Below are positions 1-6,387 of a stretch of DNA of 9,833 nucleotides, in pieces. Both the position numbers and the translations under genes were made by a program. Positions within the stretch are counted from its first letter, which is position 1, and each line of letters opens with the position of its first letter. The notes below the pieces were generated by a model, which ran no database searches, was not told where the DNA came from, and worked only from the letters and a program-made list of their open reading frames with translations. The DNA is from Rhizobium sp. Q54 (GTDB lineage Bacteria > Pseudomonadota > Alphaproteobacteria > Rhizobiales > Beijerinckiaceae): positions 1 to 9,833 of the forward strand of contig CAMDOY010000110.1 in the NCBI GenBank assembly GCA_945903655.1, in the 5' to 3' direction.

Positions 1-2
1 CC

Positions 3-1328
3 TTGGCCGGGCGGTCCATGGATGGGGCGGTCGGCAGGTCCGAACCCCCTGTGGAAACGGTTCGTGAGCCCATCCTCCATCAGAACGTCCCGCCGCCCGC
101 CGCCGTTGCCGAAGCGCCGCCGAGCCCGCCCGTCTTCCATGAGCCCCCGGCCCCCGAGCAGGCGGCTCCCGCCGCTCCCGCCAAACCTGCCTCGCCTGAG
201 CCCAGAGTCTGGGAGCGTCCTTCATCGTTCCGGGCTTCAACCCTGGGCGCCGCCCGGTCGGTGGCCCCGGCGGTGGTGGCTTCCGGCGCTGTGGCCGCTG
301 GCGCTGCGGCCATCGCCGCAGCGGCGACTCCTGGCCCGAGCAAGGATGAGGAGCCCGTTTCCGAACCTGCGGTGGCTGAGCCCGTCGCTGACGCCGAGGC
401 TGTTCCCGGCGCGCCCGAGCTTGAGGACCACGTCGAACGCGCCATTGCGGAGGCGCTGGCGGATGAGAGCCTTGCAAGCCCTGTTGAGGAGCAAGACCTC
501 CCCAGCGCGTCAGAGAGCCATGACGCGCCGTTTGCAGAAGCGCCGCGCCAGCCCAGTAGCCTGAGGCAGGCTCTGGGACTGCAAGACTTGCCGCCGCAAG
601 AGCCCGCCCCGCAGACCGCCGAGGCGCCGCAGCAGGACGTTGCGCCGGTTGTGGAAGAGCCCAAGGAAGAGCCGAAGCCCGCCCCGACCCCGCTCATCGA
701 GGTGGAGGCCAATCCCTCCGTCGCCGCCGGTTACGCATGGCTCGAACGGGCGCTCTCCAGCGAGGATGGTCGCAAATCTCCAGCGCTCGAATGGTTGCGG
801 GCGCGCCAGCGCGCCGCAGGTTCCGCCGAGCCAGTCAAGACGGGCGCGCCGCCGCCAGATCGGGTCGAGCAAATCCTCGCGCCCATTGAAGAGCCCGTCG
901 CCGAGGCCGCGCCTGAAGCGCCGCGCGTCGTTGAACCAGAGGTTGAGGCCGCCCCGGAAGCTGCTGCGCCGCATGAGCCAGAGCCCGAATCCGCGTTGCA
1001 ATCAGAGCATGAGCCCTCCGCTGAGGCCCCTGCGCAGATCGAGCACGAGGACGCGGCGGCTTTGGAGGGCGCGTCCGAGACTGCATCCCATGACGCCAGC
1101 GCGGAGCAGGAAGCTCTGGCGCAGGCGGGCGCCCCAGAGCCTGAGCCCGAGCCCGAAGCCCCTGTGTCGCCAGCTCCCACCATCATCGGGCGCTATTCCA
1201 GCGGTGGTTCGGATTTCACGCTCTATTCGGATGGCTCCATCGACGCGCAAACCGATCAGGGCATGTTCCATTATGGGTCCATGGCGGAACTGCGCGCGCA
1301 CATCGAGTCCTTGAACGCGCAGTCCTAA
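3..1328 (+). CDS. Pro/Ala/Glu-rich hypothetical protein with a small conserved-looking C-terminal domain (5' end possibly cut)
   Basis: I do not recognise a named family. The frame is open from the first bases of the window, with a TTG at position 3, so the true start may lie upstream and the protein may be longer than the 441 residues seen. Most of it is low-complexity and probably disordered, dominated by Pro, Ala and Glu. An Ala/Val-rich hydrophobic stretch at residues 83-109 could be a weak membrane segment or only low complexity. Residues 231-274 look more ordered (GYAWLERAL, ALEWLRARQR). The last 50 residues (392-441) look like a compact beta-rich domain with IIGRYSSGGSDFTLYSDGSI and a MAELRAHIE helix. 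Similar tails occur, from memory, in other alphaproteobacterial hypothetical proteins. The composition suggests a long flexible linker ending in a small folded module, but the role is unknown. The gene converges on the hydrolase gene with a 9-bp gap. Confidence 0.75.
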   Translation: MAGRSMDGAVGRSEPPVETVREPILHQNVPPPAAVAEAPPSPPVFHEPPAPEQAAPAAPAKPASPEPRVWERPSSFRASTLGAARSVAPAVVASGAVAAGAAAIAAAATPGPSKDEEPVSEPAVAEPVADAEAVPGAPELEDHVERAIAEALADESLASPVEEQDLPSASESHDAPFAEAPRQPSSLRQALGLQDLPPQEPAPQTAEAPQQDVAPVVEEPKEEPKPAPTPLIEVEANPSVAAGYAWLERALSSEDGRKSPALEWLRARQRAAGSAEPVKTGAPPPDRVEQILAPIEEPVAEAAPEAPRVVEPEVEAAPEAAAPHEPEPESALQSEHEPSAEAPAQIEHEDAAALEGASETASHDASAEQEALAQAGAPEPEPEPEAPVSPAPTIIGRYSSGGSDFTLYSDGSIDAQTDQGMFHYGSMAELRAHIESLNAQS

Positions 1329-1337
1329 CAGGTCTTC

Positions 1338-1895
1338 CTATTTGATCAGGGGAAGAATCGCCTTGAAATCGGGCGTGCCCGCGCGCCCGACCCATTCGAA
1401 AATCACCATCTCGGTCGTGACGGGATGGACGCCCGCCTGCTCCATGCGGCGCATCGCGATCTCGCACGAGGCCTCTCGCCTTGAGGCGATGGCGTCCGCC
1501 ACCACGAACACCGCATAACCCGATTGCAGCAGTTCGAGCGTGGTCTGCAGCACGCAGATATGGGCCTCGATCCCCGTGATGACGATCTGGTTTCGCGATG
1601 CGCCCTCGCGCAAATGGGCGAGATGGGCTGCAATGGCGGGATCCTGCGCACAGGAGAAGGCCATCTTGTCAAAAACGCGGGCTTCATCGCCCGCCGCGTC
1701 GCGCAAGACCTCAACCGTGGGGCCAATGCCCCTGGGATATTGCTCGGAGATCGTGACGGGGACGCCAAAATGGCGCGCCGCCGCCATGAGCCTTTGCGAA
1801 TTGGCGATCACAGGGCCCGCATCGCTCATGGCGGGCGCAAGCTTCTCCTGGATATCGATGACGAGCAGTTGAGCCTTGCTGGCGCTGAGGATCAT
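1338..1895 (-). CDS. Isochorismatase-family cysteine hydrolase (YcaC-like)
   Basis: This 185-residue protein has the size and motifs of the isochorismatase-like hydrolase superfamily. These are soluble enzymes that use an Asp-Lys-Cys triad on amide or related bonds. The candidate triad is visible: Asp14 in LLVIDIQEKL, Lys77 in FDKMAFSC, and Cys114 in the nucleophile-elbow motif GIEAHICVLQT. The usual downstream segments (VVADAIASR, MEQAGVHPVTTEMV) are also present. The ATG at 1893-1895 was chosen because the protein then begins just before the family's first beta strand. A GGAG ribosome binding site lies 8 nt upstream, and longer reading frames add only a basic tail unlike the family. The start overlaps the peptidase stop as ATGA, so it is probably translated by coupling as the second gene of that operon. 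The substrate cannot be read from the sequence. It more closely resembles the general YcaC/ISOC-type hydrolases than EntB-type isochorismatases or nicotinamidases. Confidence 0.93.
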   Translation of the reverse strand: MILSASKAQLLVIDIQEKLAPAMSDAGPVIANSQRLMAAARHFGVPVTISEQYPRGIGPTVEVLRDAAGDEARVFDKMAFSCAQDPAIAAHLAHLREGASRNQIVITGIEAHICVLQTTLELLQSGYAVFVVADAIASRREASCEIAMRRMEQAGVHPVTTEMVIFEWVGRAGTPDFKAILPLIK

Positions 1896-4006
1896 CCCAC
1901 ATTCTCCGTCCGCGCCGCCGCCGCGATGGCGAAGGCGAATTCCAGCGCTGTGTCCTTGAGGGAATCGAATCTGCCGGAGGCGCCTCCGTGGCCTGCGTCC
2001 ATATTCGTCTTGAGAAGAACCGGGCCGCCCCCCGTCATGGTGGCGCGCAGGCGTGCGACCCATTTGGCGGGCTCCCAATAGGTCACGCGCGGATCGGTGA
2101 GGCCACCCAGCGCAAGAATGGCTGGATAGGCCTGCGCCTTCACATTGTCATAGGGCGAGTAGGACAGCATGCAGTCGTAGGCTTTGGGATCGGTGATGGG
2201 ATCGCCCCATTCCAGCCATTCGGGCGGGGTCAGCGGCAGGGTCGCATCCAGAATGGTGTTCATCACATCCACAAAGGGCACATCCGCGATGATGCCTGCG
2301 AACAGCGAGGGCGCCATATTGGCGATGGCCCCCATGAGCATGCCCCCCGCGCTGCCGCCTGAAGCCACGATGCGGCCCTCGGTGGTGAAGTTCAAAGCCG
2401 CCAGATGGCGGGTGGCCGCAATGAAATCGCTGAAGGTGTTGGGCTTGTTCTGCAGCTTGCCATCCTTGTACCAGCCCCAGCCCTTGTCGGTTCCCCCCCG
2501 CACATGGGCGATGGCGTAGACAAAGCCCCGATCCACCAGAGACAGACGACGGCTCGAGAAGCTCGCGGGATAGGCGTGGCCATAGGAGCCATAGCCCGTG
2601 ATGAAAAGCGGCGCGCTTCCATCAAGGGGCGTGTCCTTCTTGTAGAGGAGCGAGATCGGGACTTCGGCCCCATCCTGCGCCTTGGCGAAAATACGACGCG
2701 TCACATAGCGCGCGGGATCGTGGCCGCTGGGAATGGTCTGGCGTTTGCGAAGCACGCGGGCGCGCGTGACCATGTCGTAATCATAGGTCTCCTCGGGCGT
2801 CGTCATGGAGGAATAGGCGAAACGCATGTTGGTGGTGTCGAACTCACGCGAGCCATGCAGGGAGAGCGAATAGGCCTCTTCATCAAAGGCGATGGCGTGT
2901 TCTTCCCCGCTATTGATGTCGCGAATGATGATCTGCGGCAGGCAGTTTTCTCGCTCCAGACGCACCAGATGATTCTGATAGGCGCTGATGCTCGTGATCA
3001 TGCGGCCGGGCCGATAGGGGATCACATCCTTCCAGTTGACGCGGGCGGGATCGGTGAGGGGCGCCTCGACCAGTTTGAAATCCTCGCATCCCTCCGCATT
3101 GGTGCGGATGAAGAGGCGGTGGCCGTGATGCTCCACGTCATAACGCAAGCCGCTTTGGCGCGCTGCCACAAGGCGCGGTTTGGAGGCGGGATCATGGAGG
3201 TCGAGCAGATGGGCTTCGGCGGAATCATGATCGGTGAGATGAATGATGGCGAAGCGGCGCGAGCGGCTGCGCCAGACATTCATGAACCAGCCGGGATCCG
3301 TCTCCTCGAAGATTAGTTCATCGGTTGCAGGGTCCTGCCCGAGATGGTGGCGATAGACGCGGCTGGGGCGATGGTTCTCATCAAGGCGGATGTAGAGAAA
3401 CGAGGCGCCATCGGCGCTCCAGACCATTTCGCCATCGGCTTCCTCGATCACATCTGGCAAATCGGCGCCGCTCGCCAGATCGCGAACCCGCACGGTGTAA
3501 TATTCCGAGCCCCGCTCATCCGCGCTCCAGGCGAGACGGGTGTGGTCGGGTGAAATCTCGGCGCCGCCAATCTCGAAGAAAGCCTTTCCCTTGGCGAGCG
3601 CATCGCCATCCAGCAGAATCTCTTCTTCTCCCGAGGCGCGTTTGCGGCGGCAGACGAGTTCGTGCTCGCCGCCCTCCCGATAGCGGTCATAGTATTCGAA
3701 GGGGCCGTCGCTTTGAGGCACATCCTCATCGTCTTCCTTGATGCGGCCGCGCATTTCCTTGACGAGGGTTTTCTGCAGCGAGGCGGTGGGGGCGAGGACC
3801 GCCTCCGCATGGCGGTTTTCGCGCTCCAGCACCTGCCGGATCTCGGCGGGCAGGGCGGCGGGATCCTTCAGAACCTCCTGCCAGTTTTCCGCTCGCAGCC
3901 AGCCGTAGTCGTCGATGAGCGTCTGCCCATGGGCTGCATGGGTGGTGCGGCGGGCGGGGACCGCCTCGGGGGTGGGTTGCGTCAGGTCGAAACCGGGTCG
4001 GGACAT
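1892..4006 (-). CDS. ptrB: Oligopeptidase B-like S9 family serine peptidase
   Basis: A 704-residue cytosolic-type serine oligopeptidase of the prolyl oligopeptidase family, which cleaves short peptides, classically after Arg or Lys in oligopeptidase B. The N-terminal part (about residues 12-430) is the beta-propeller that screens substrate size, beginning with the family signature region DDYGWLRAENW. The C-terminal alpha/beta hydrolase domain carries Ser552 in GGSAGG, Asp638 in GLTDPRVTYWEPAKW and His673 in DAGHGGASGRF. The overall length fits the family (about 680-720). There is no signal peptide. The E. coli enzyme has two acidic specificity residues in its TGEFEEW segment. Here the matching segment is PPEWLEW, which keeps the first Glu (Glu596) but has Leu at the second position (Leu598). 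The ATG at 4004-4006 has an AAAGGAAA ribosome site 8 nt upstream. It is the first gene of a likely two-gene operon with the downstream hydrolase. The symbol is by homology, and trimming of substrate preference remains possible. Confidence 0.94.
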   Translation of the reverse strand: MSRPGFDLTQPTPEAVPARRTTHAAHGQTLIDDYGWLRAENWQEVLKDPAALPAEIRQVLERENRHAEAVLAPTASLQKTLVKEMRGRIKEDDEDVPQSDGPFEYYDRYREGGEHELVCRRKRASGEEEILLDGDALAKGKAFFEIGGAEISPDHTRLAWSADERGSEYYTVRVRDLASGADLPDVIEEADGEMVWSADGASFLYIRLDENHRPSRVYRHHLGQDPATDELIFEETDPGWFMNVWRSRSRRFAIIHLTDHDSAEAHLLDLHDPASKPRLVAARQSGLRYDVEHHGHRLFIRTNAEGCEDFKLVEAPLTDPARVNWKDVIPYRPGRMITSISAYQNHLVRLERENCLPQIIIRDINSGEEHAIAFDEEAYSLSLHGSREFDTTNMRFAYSSMTTPEETYDYDMVTRARVLRKRQTIPSGHDPARYVTRRIFAKAQDGAEVPISLLYKKDTPLDGSAPLFITGYGSYGHAYPASFSSRRLSLVDRGFVYAIAHVRGGTDKGWGWYKDGKLQNKPNTFSDFIAATRHLAALNFTTEGRIVASGGSAGGMLMGAIANMAPSLFAGIIADVPFVDVMNTILDATLPLTPPEWLEWGDPITDPKAYDCMLSYSPYDNVKAQAYPAILALGGLTDPRVTYWEPAKWVARLRATMTGGGPVLLKTNMDAGHGGASGRFDSLKDTALEFAFAIAAAARTENVG

Positions 4007-4017
4007 GGCGCGCGCGC

Positions 4018-4025
4018 TTTCCTTT
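4018..4025 (-). promoter_or_regulatory. Ribosome binding site of the S9 peptidase gene
   Basis: On the minus strand the sequence reads AAAGGAAA and ends 11 nt before the ATG, with the AGGA core well placed. It supports the ATG at 4004-4006 as the peptidase start. Confidence 0.6.
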
Positions 4026-4057
4026 AGGGGTGGGGGTCAGGGGTCCTAGGCCAACTC

Positions 4058-4086
4058 TAGCTATGGCGGCTTCCCTGCCGTGACAA
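4058..4086 (-). promoter_or_regulatory. Candidate sigma-70-type promoter for the peptidase/hydrolase operon
   Basis: Read on the minus strand, TTGTCA (4081-4086) is followed after exactly 17 bases by TAGCTA (4058-4063). This would place transcription start near 4051 and give a leader of about 45 nt before the peptidase ATG. The -35 is a good match to TTGACA. The -10 is moderate. No experimental support can be inferred from the sequence alone. Confidence 0.4.
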
Positions 4087-4203
4087 GTTTACGTAATTTC
4101 TACAAAGACCTAACTCTTTCGATCAAGCTATACGGTCGGTTTTGGCTATGCTCAATAAAAAGTGCTGATATCTTCTTGGAAGTTGATCATATTTGCTTGC
4201 TTA

Positions 4204-4232
4204 TTGGCGAATTCGCAATTAAAAATTATACG
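4204..4232 (+). promoter_or_regulatory. Candidate promoter for the mucR-type gene
   Basis: TTGGCG (4204-4209) and TATACG (4227-4232) are separated by 17 bases. This would start transcription near 4239 and leave a leader of about 85 nt. The match is moderate, and several other A/T-rich hexamers nearby could serve instead. Confidence 0.3.
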
Positions 4233-4322
4233 TCCTGTTGAATTTTTGTTGCTTTTCATCCGTGTTTTTGAAGGAAAGCTGCTTGAATTCAATAACTTGT
4301 TTTTTTAAGGGGGTCCCAAACC

Positions 4323-4739
4323 ATGAATGAACCATCGGGCTCAAGCAATTACATTGAATTGGCGGCGGATATCGTCTCCGCTTATGTCAGCAACAATTCG
4401 GTTCCTTCCAGTGAATTGCCCGCCTTGATCCACGAGGTCCACAATGCCTTGCTGCGGGTCAATAGCGGCGCTGCGCCAGTGGTGGTCGAGGCCTTGAAGC
4501 CCGCCGTTCCCGCCAAGAAATCCATCACCAACGACTATATCGTCTGCCTGGAAGACGGGAAGAAATTCAAGTCGTTGAAGCGCCATCTGCGCACCCAATA
4601 CAACATGTCCCCTGAGGAATATCGGGAGAAATGGGGCTTGCCTGCGGACTATCCGATGGTCGCTCCCAATTACGCCAAGGCGCGGTCCCAGCTCGCCAAG
4701 CAGATGGGTCTGGGCCAGCAGCGCCGCCGCAAGCGCTGA
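4323..4739 (+). CDS. mucR: MucR/Ros-family transcriptional regulator with an incomplete zinc-ligand set
   Basis: A 138-residue DNA-binding regulator of the Ros/MucR family, which in rhizobia and Brucella acts as a global, often H-NS-like, repressor of exopolysaccharide, motility, virulence and cell-cycle genes. Residues 10-45 form the helical N-terminal oligomerisation region (ELAADIVSAYVSNN). Residues 70-118 form the zinc-finger-like DNA-binding domain, with the hallmark CLEDGKKFKSLKRHL and the following YREKWGLPADYPMVAPNY. Cys75, Asp78 and His88 fall at three of the Ros ligand positions. The positions matching the Ros histidines carry Gln92 and Tyr93, so the fourth ligand appears to be missing. 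The C-terminus is basic (QQRRRKR). The ATG at 4323 has AAGGGGG 9 nt upstream. The gene is monocistronic, ending at a clear terminator. Several MucR paralogues usually exist per genome, so the symbol denotes the family. Confidence 0.92.
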   Translation: MNEPSGSSNYIELAADIVSAYVSNNSVPSSELPALIHEVHNALLRVNSGAAPVVVEALKPAVPAKKSITNDYIVCLEDGKKFKSLKRHLRTQYNMSPEEYREKWGLPADYPMVAPNYAKARSQLAKQMGLGQQRRRKR

Positions 4740-4761
4740 CCCCCCTCGCATCGCCCCTTTG

Positions 4762-4788
4762 AAAGCCGCCCCTCCGGGCGGCTTTTTT
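4762..4788 (+). terminator. Intrinsic terminator after the mucR-type gene
   Basis: A perfect 10-bp stem, AAAGCCGCCC paired with GGGCGGCTTT, encloses the loop CTCC, and a run of six T (4783-4788) overlaps the end of the stem. It lies 22 bases after the stop codon and should separate mucR transcription from the next gene. Confidence 0.9.
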
Positions 4789-4811
4789 CATGGCCTTCCG
4801 CGCTTCGGTTT

Positions 4812-4854
4812 GAGATTCCTCGGGCTTGAAATTCCTCGGGCTTGAAATTCCTCG
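4812..4854. repeat. Short tandem repeat, 16-bp unit, about 2.7 copies
   Basis: The unit GAAATTCCTCGGGCTT occurs at 4828-4843. It is preceded by a copy with one change (GAGATTCCTCGGGCTT, 4812-4827) and followed by the first 11 bases again (4844-4854). It sits between the mucR terminator and the promoter region of the DUF6456 gene, starting about 80 bases upstream of the candidate -35 element. Confidence 0.85.
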
Positions 4855-4891
4855 AAAAATAAGTGTAAATTCTTATTATAAGATTTTTTTC

Positions 4892-4923
4892 TTGACAAAA
4901 GCCACGTTCCTGTGCTGGTTTAT
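4892..4923 (+). promoter_or_regulatory. Candidate promoter for the DUF6456 gene
   Basis: A perfect TTGACA (4892-4897) within CTTGACA, the form common for alphaproteobacterial housekeeping promoters, follows an A/T-rich stretch. No -10 at the standard spacing is good. The best nearby hexamer is GTTTAT at 4918-4923, at a long 20-base spacing. The location, about 50 bases before the gene start, is suitable. Confidence 0.4.
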
Positions 4924-4933
4924 GCGCCGTCGC

Positions 4934-4941
4934 AAGGGAGG
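4934..4941 (+). promoter_or_regulatory. Ribosome binding site deciding the DUF6456 start
   Basis: AAGGGAGG is a strong Shine-Dalgarno match, 6 nt before the ATG at 4948. It argues against the longer GTG start at 4912. Confidence 0.75.
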
Positions 4942-4947
4942 CTATTG

Positions 4948-5838
4948 ATGACCAGAACTCTTTCCCATTCCATCCGCGCCCGCTCCGAAAAGGCTGGGCA
5001 GTCCCGGATTTCCCAGGAGGCTGAACGGGCTCTGGTGCTTTTGAGCGGCGACGGCGCCTATGGGCTCGAAGGCGAAAAATCGGACATCGTGGTGGTTGGC
5101 CCGCGCAATGGGGTTTCCGTGCGGGTGGGTTCTTTTCGCGAATCTGTCCTTGCGCCGCTTCTGGCTGCGGGTCTCGTTCGCTGGGAGGCGGCGGGACCCT
5201 CGGGTCGGCGGCGCCTGCAGGCCTCCACGGAGGGGCGGGCCCATGCGGCGCGCCATGGGGCTCCGGAGGGTGTCGATCCCTGGCTCGCCCAGCACAAGCC
5301 CCTGCGCCGCGCCGAGGCGGGGGATGCGGAGCCGCTGATCGATCAGGCCGAAAGCCCGCTGGCCTGGCTCGCGCGTCGTAAGGGTCGGGATGGTCTGCCC
5401 CTGGTGGACGCGGCCTGCCTGGAGGCTGGAGAGCGGCTGCGCCGGGATCTGACCATCGGCGCCCTGTTGCCGCGCACCACCGCCAATTGGTCCGCCGCCG
5501 TCGCCAGCAGCGCCCGCTCCCAGGGGCCAACGGATTTCACCGATGGGATGATCGCCGCCCGCCAGCGGGCCCGCGCCGCCCTCGCCGCCGTGGGGCCGGA
5601 TCTGTCGGGGCTCTTGATCGATATCTGCGGCTTCTTGAAAGGGCTGGAGACCATCGAGAAGGAGCGGGGCTGGCCCGCCCGTTCTGGCAAACTGGTGCTG
5701 GAACTGGCCTTGCGCCAATTGTGCCGCCACTATGGTCTGCAATCCTTCGCGCGCGGTCGATCAGGCAGTGGCCTTCGCCATTGGGGCGCAGGCGATTTCC
5801 GCCCCGTGCTCCATGGCGCCCTGGAGATGGGCGCTTGA
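4948..5838 (+). CDS. DUF6456 domain-containing protein, probable DNA-binding regulator
   Basis: A 296-residue protein that I assign to the DUF6456 family of alphaproteobacteria from its C-terminal half (about residues 136-265). Landmarks are ESPLAWLARRKG, ERLRRDLTIGALLPRTTANW, GLLIDICGFLKGLE and ERGWPARSGKLVLELAL. Residues 20-103 are compatible with a winged-helix fold (SVLAPLLAAGLVRWE followed by RRRLQASTEGRAHA), which suggests DNA binding, but this is inference. No signal peptide or membrane segment is present, so it should be cytosolic. The ATG at 4948 was preferred over an in-frame GTG at 4912 because AAGGGAGG lies 6 nt upstream and the GTG would sit inside the probable promoter. It lies directly after the mucR unit but has its own promoter region. 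Its stop codon abuts the convergent sufE stop with no base between. The biochemical function of the family is not established to my knowledge. Confidence 0.88.
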   Translation: MTRTLSHSIRARSEKAGQSRISQEAERALVLLSGDGAYGLEGEKSDIVVVGPRNGVSVRVGSFRESVLAPLLAAGLVRWEAAGPSGRRRLQASTEGRAHAARHGAPEGVDPWLAQHKPLRRAEAGDAEPLIDQAESPLAWLARRKGRDGLPLVDAACLEAGERLRRDLTIGALLPRTTANWSAAVASSARSQGPTDFTDGMIAARQRARAALAAVGPDLSGLLIDICGFLKGLETIEKERGWPARSGKLVLELALRQLCRHYGLQSFARGRSGSGLRHWGAGDFRPVLHGALEMGA

Positions 5839-6264
5839 TCAGGCGGGCGAGAGGGCCTGACGCGCATCGTGCTTGATGCGCTCCACCATGGACCGCACCC
5901 CGTTCGAGCGTTGCGGGGTGAGATGGGCTGTGAGGCCCAGTTGCTGGAAGACATCCATGGCGTCAGTTTCGACGATCTCCCGCGCCGGACGATGGGAATA
6001 GATGGTCAGCACCAGGCAGACGAGTCCGCGCACGATATGGGCGTCGCTATCCCCGCGAAAGGTCAGCACGGGTTCGGCGCCTGAGCGGTCGACGGTGGTT
6101 TCGACCCAGACCTGACTGGCGCAGCCCCGCACCTTGTTGTCCTCGTTGTGGGCCGCCTCGGGCAGGGGCTCCAGCTTGCGGCCGAGTTCGATGAGATAGC
6201 GGTAGCGATCCTCCCATTCGTCGAGAAGATCGAAGTCCGCGATGATGTCGGCGATGGAAGTCAT
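5839..6264 (-). CDS. sufE: SufE family sulfur acceptor protein
   Basis: A 141-residue cytosolic SufE. In the Suf iron-sulfur cluster pathway it takes persulfide sulfur from the cysteine desulfurase SufS on its own cysteine and passes it to the scaffold. The acceptor is Cys48 in NKVRGCASQVWV, followed by the family's GDSDAHIVRGLVCLVL core and the LGLTAHLTPQRSNGV segment before the C-terminal helix. The length matches the family. The ATG at 6262-6264 was chosen because MTSIADIIADF begins like other SufE proteins, with an AGGA just upstream, though the spacing is short. The frame stays open for 19 more codons upstream without family resemblance. The gene is away from any suf operon in this window. 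It is common for alphaproteobacteria to carry a detached sufE. It lies 123 bases downstream of the DUF5330 gene on the same strand and may be co-transcribed with it. Confidence 0.95.
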   Translation of the reverse strand: MTSIADIIADFDLLDEWEDRYRYLIELGRKLEPLPEAAHNEDNKVRGCASQVWVETTVDRSGAEPVLTFRGDSDAHIVRGLVCLVLTIYSHRPAREIVETDAMDVFQQLGLTAHLTPQRSNGVRSMVERIKHDARQALSPA

Positions 6265-6387
6265 GGATCCTGACCGGTTCGATATCACGCCTATATGGGC
6301 CATGATGCAGCCCAGCGCCACCCTTGGCCCTGGCGCCTCAGGCGAAGCTGATGCGGCTTATTGTCGGGCGCCGCCCCAAAGTCGGCC

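Larger units (their letters stand above)
4007..4322. other. AT-rich divergent intergenic region between the peptidase and mucR-type genes
   Basis: About 316 bases contain no gene. From roughly 4080 to 4310 the sequence is strikingly AT-rich, with many TA steps and A/T runs, in contrast to the GC-rich flanks. It must hold the promoters of both divergent genes. MucR-family proteins are known to bind AT-rich promoter DNA with TA steps and to regulate their own genes, so an autoregulatory binding region is a reasonable inference. I see no small ORF of convincing quality in it. Confidence 0.6.

Noticed and set aside
1080..1180. Repeated GAGCCCGAGCCC-type bases near the end of the first gene
   Set aside because: This is codon-level low complexity coding for Pro-Glu repeats, not a separate DNA repeat element.
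2405..3316. A 303-codon open frame on the plus strand opposite the peptidase gene
   Set aside because: It lies wholly antisense to a gene with intact catalytic motifs, has no family resemblance, and is expected from GC-rich codon bias.
4814..4818. GANTC (CcrM methylation) sites, here and at 6720-6724, in promoter regions
   Set aside because: GANTC also occurs inside coding genes in this window, so two promoter occurrences are not distinctive.
4741..4947. Possible small RNA between mucR and the DUF6456 gene
   Set aside because: The only strong hairpin is the mucR terminator at 4762-4788. Nothing else shows a promoter-plus-terminator pair.
4670..5530. A 286-codon minus-strand open frame across the mucR end and the DUF6456 gene
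   Set aside because: It crosses the mucR terminator, the tandem repeat and a promoter region, and its Arg/Pro-rich translation is typical of a shadow frame.
6322..6387. Possible small gene or terminator between sufE and the DUF5330 gene
   Set aside because: No convincing hairpin with a T-run and no coding frame with a ribosome site. The GC-rich near-palindromes have loops too short to form.
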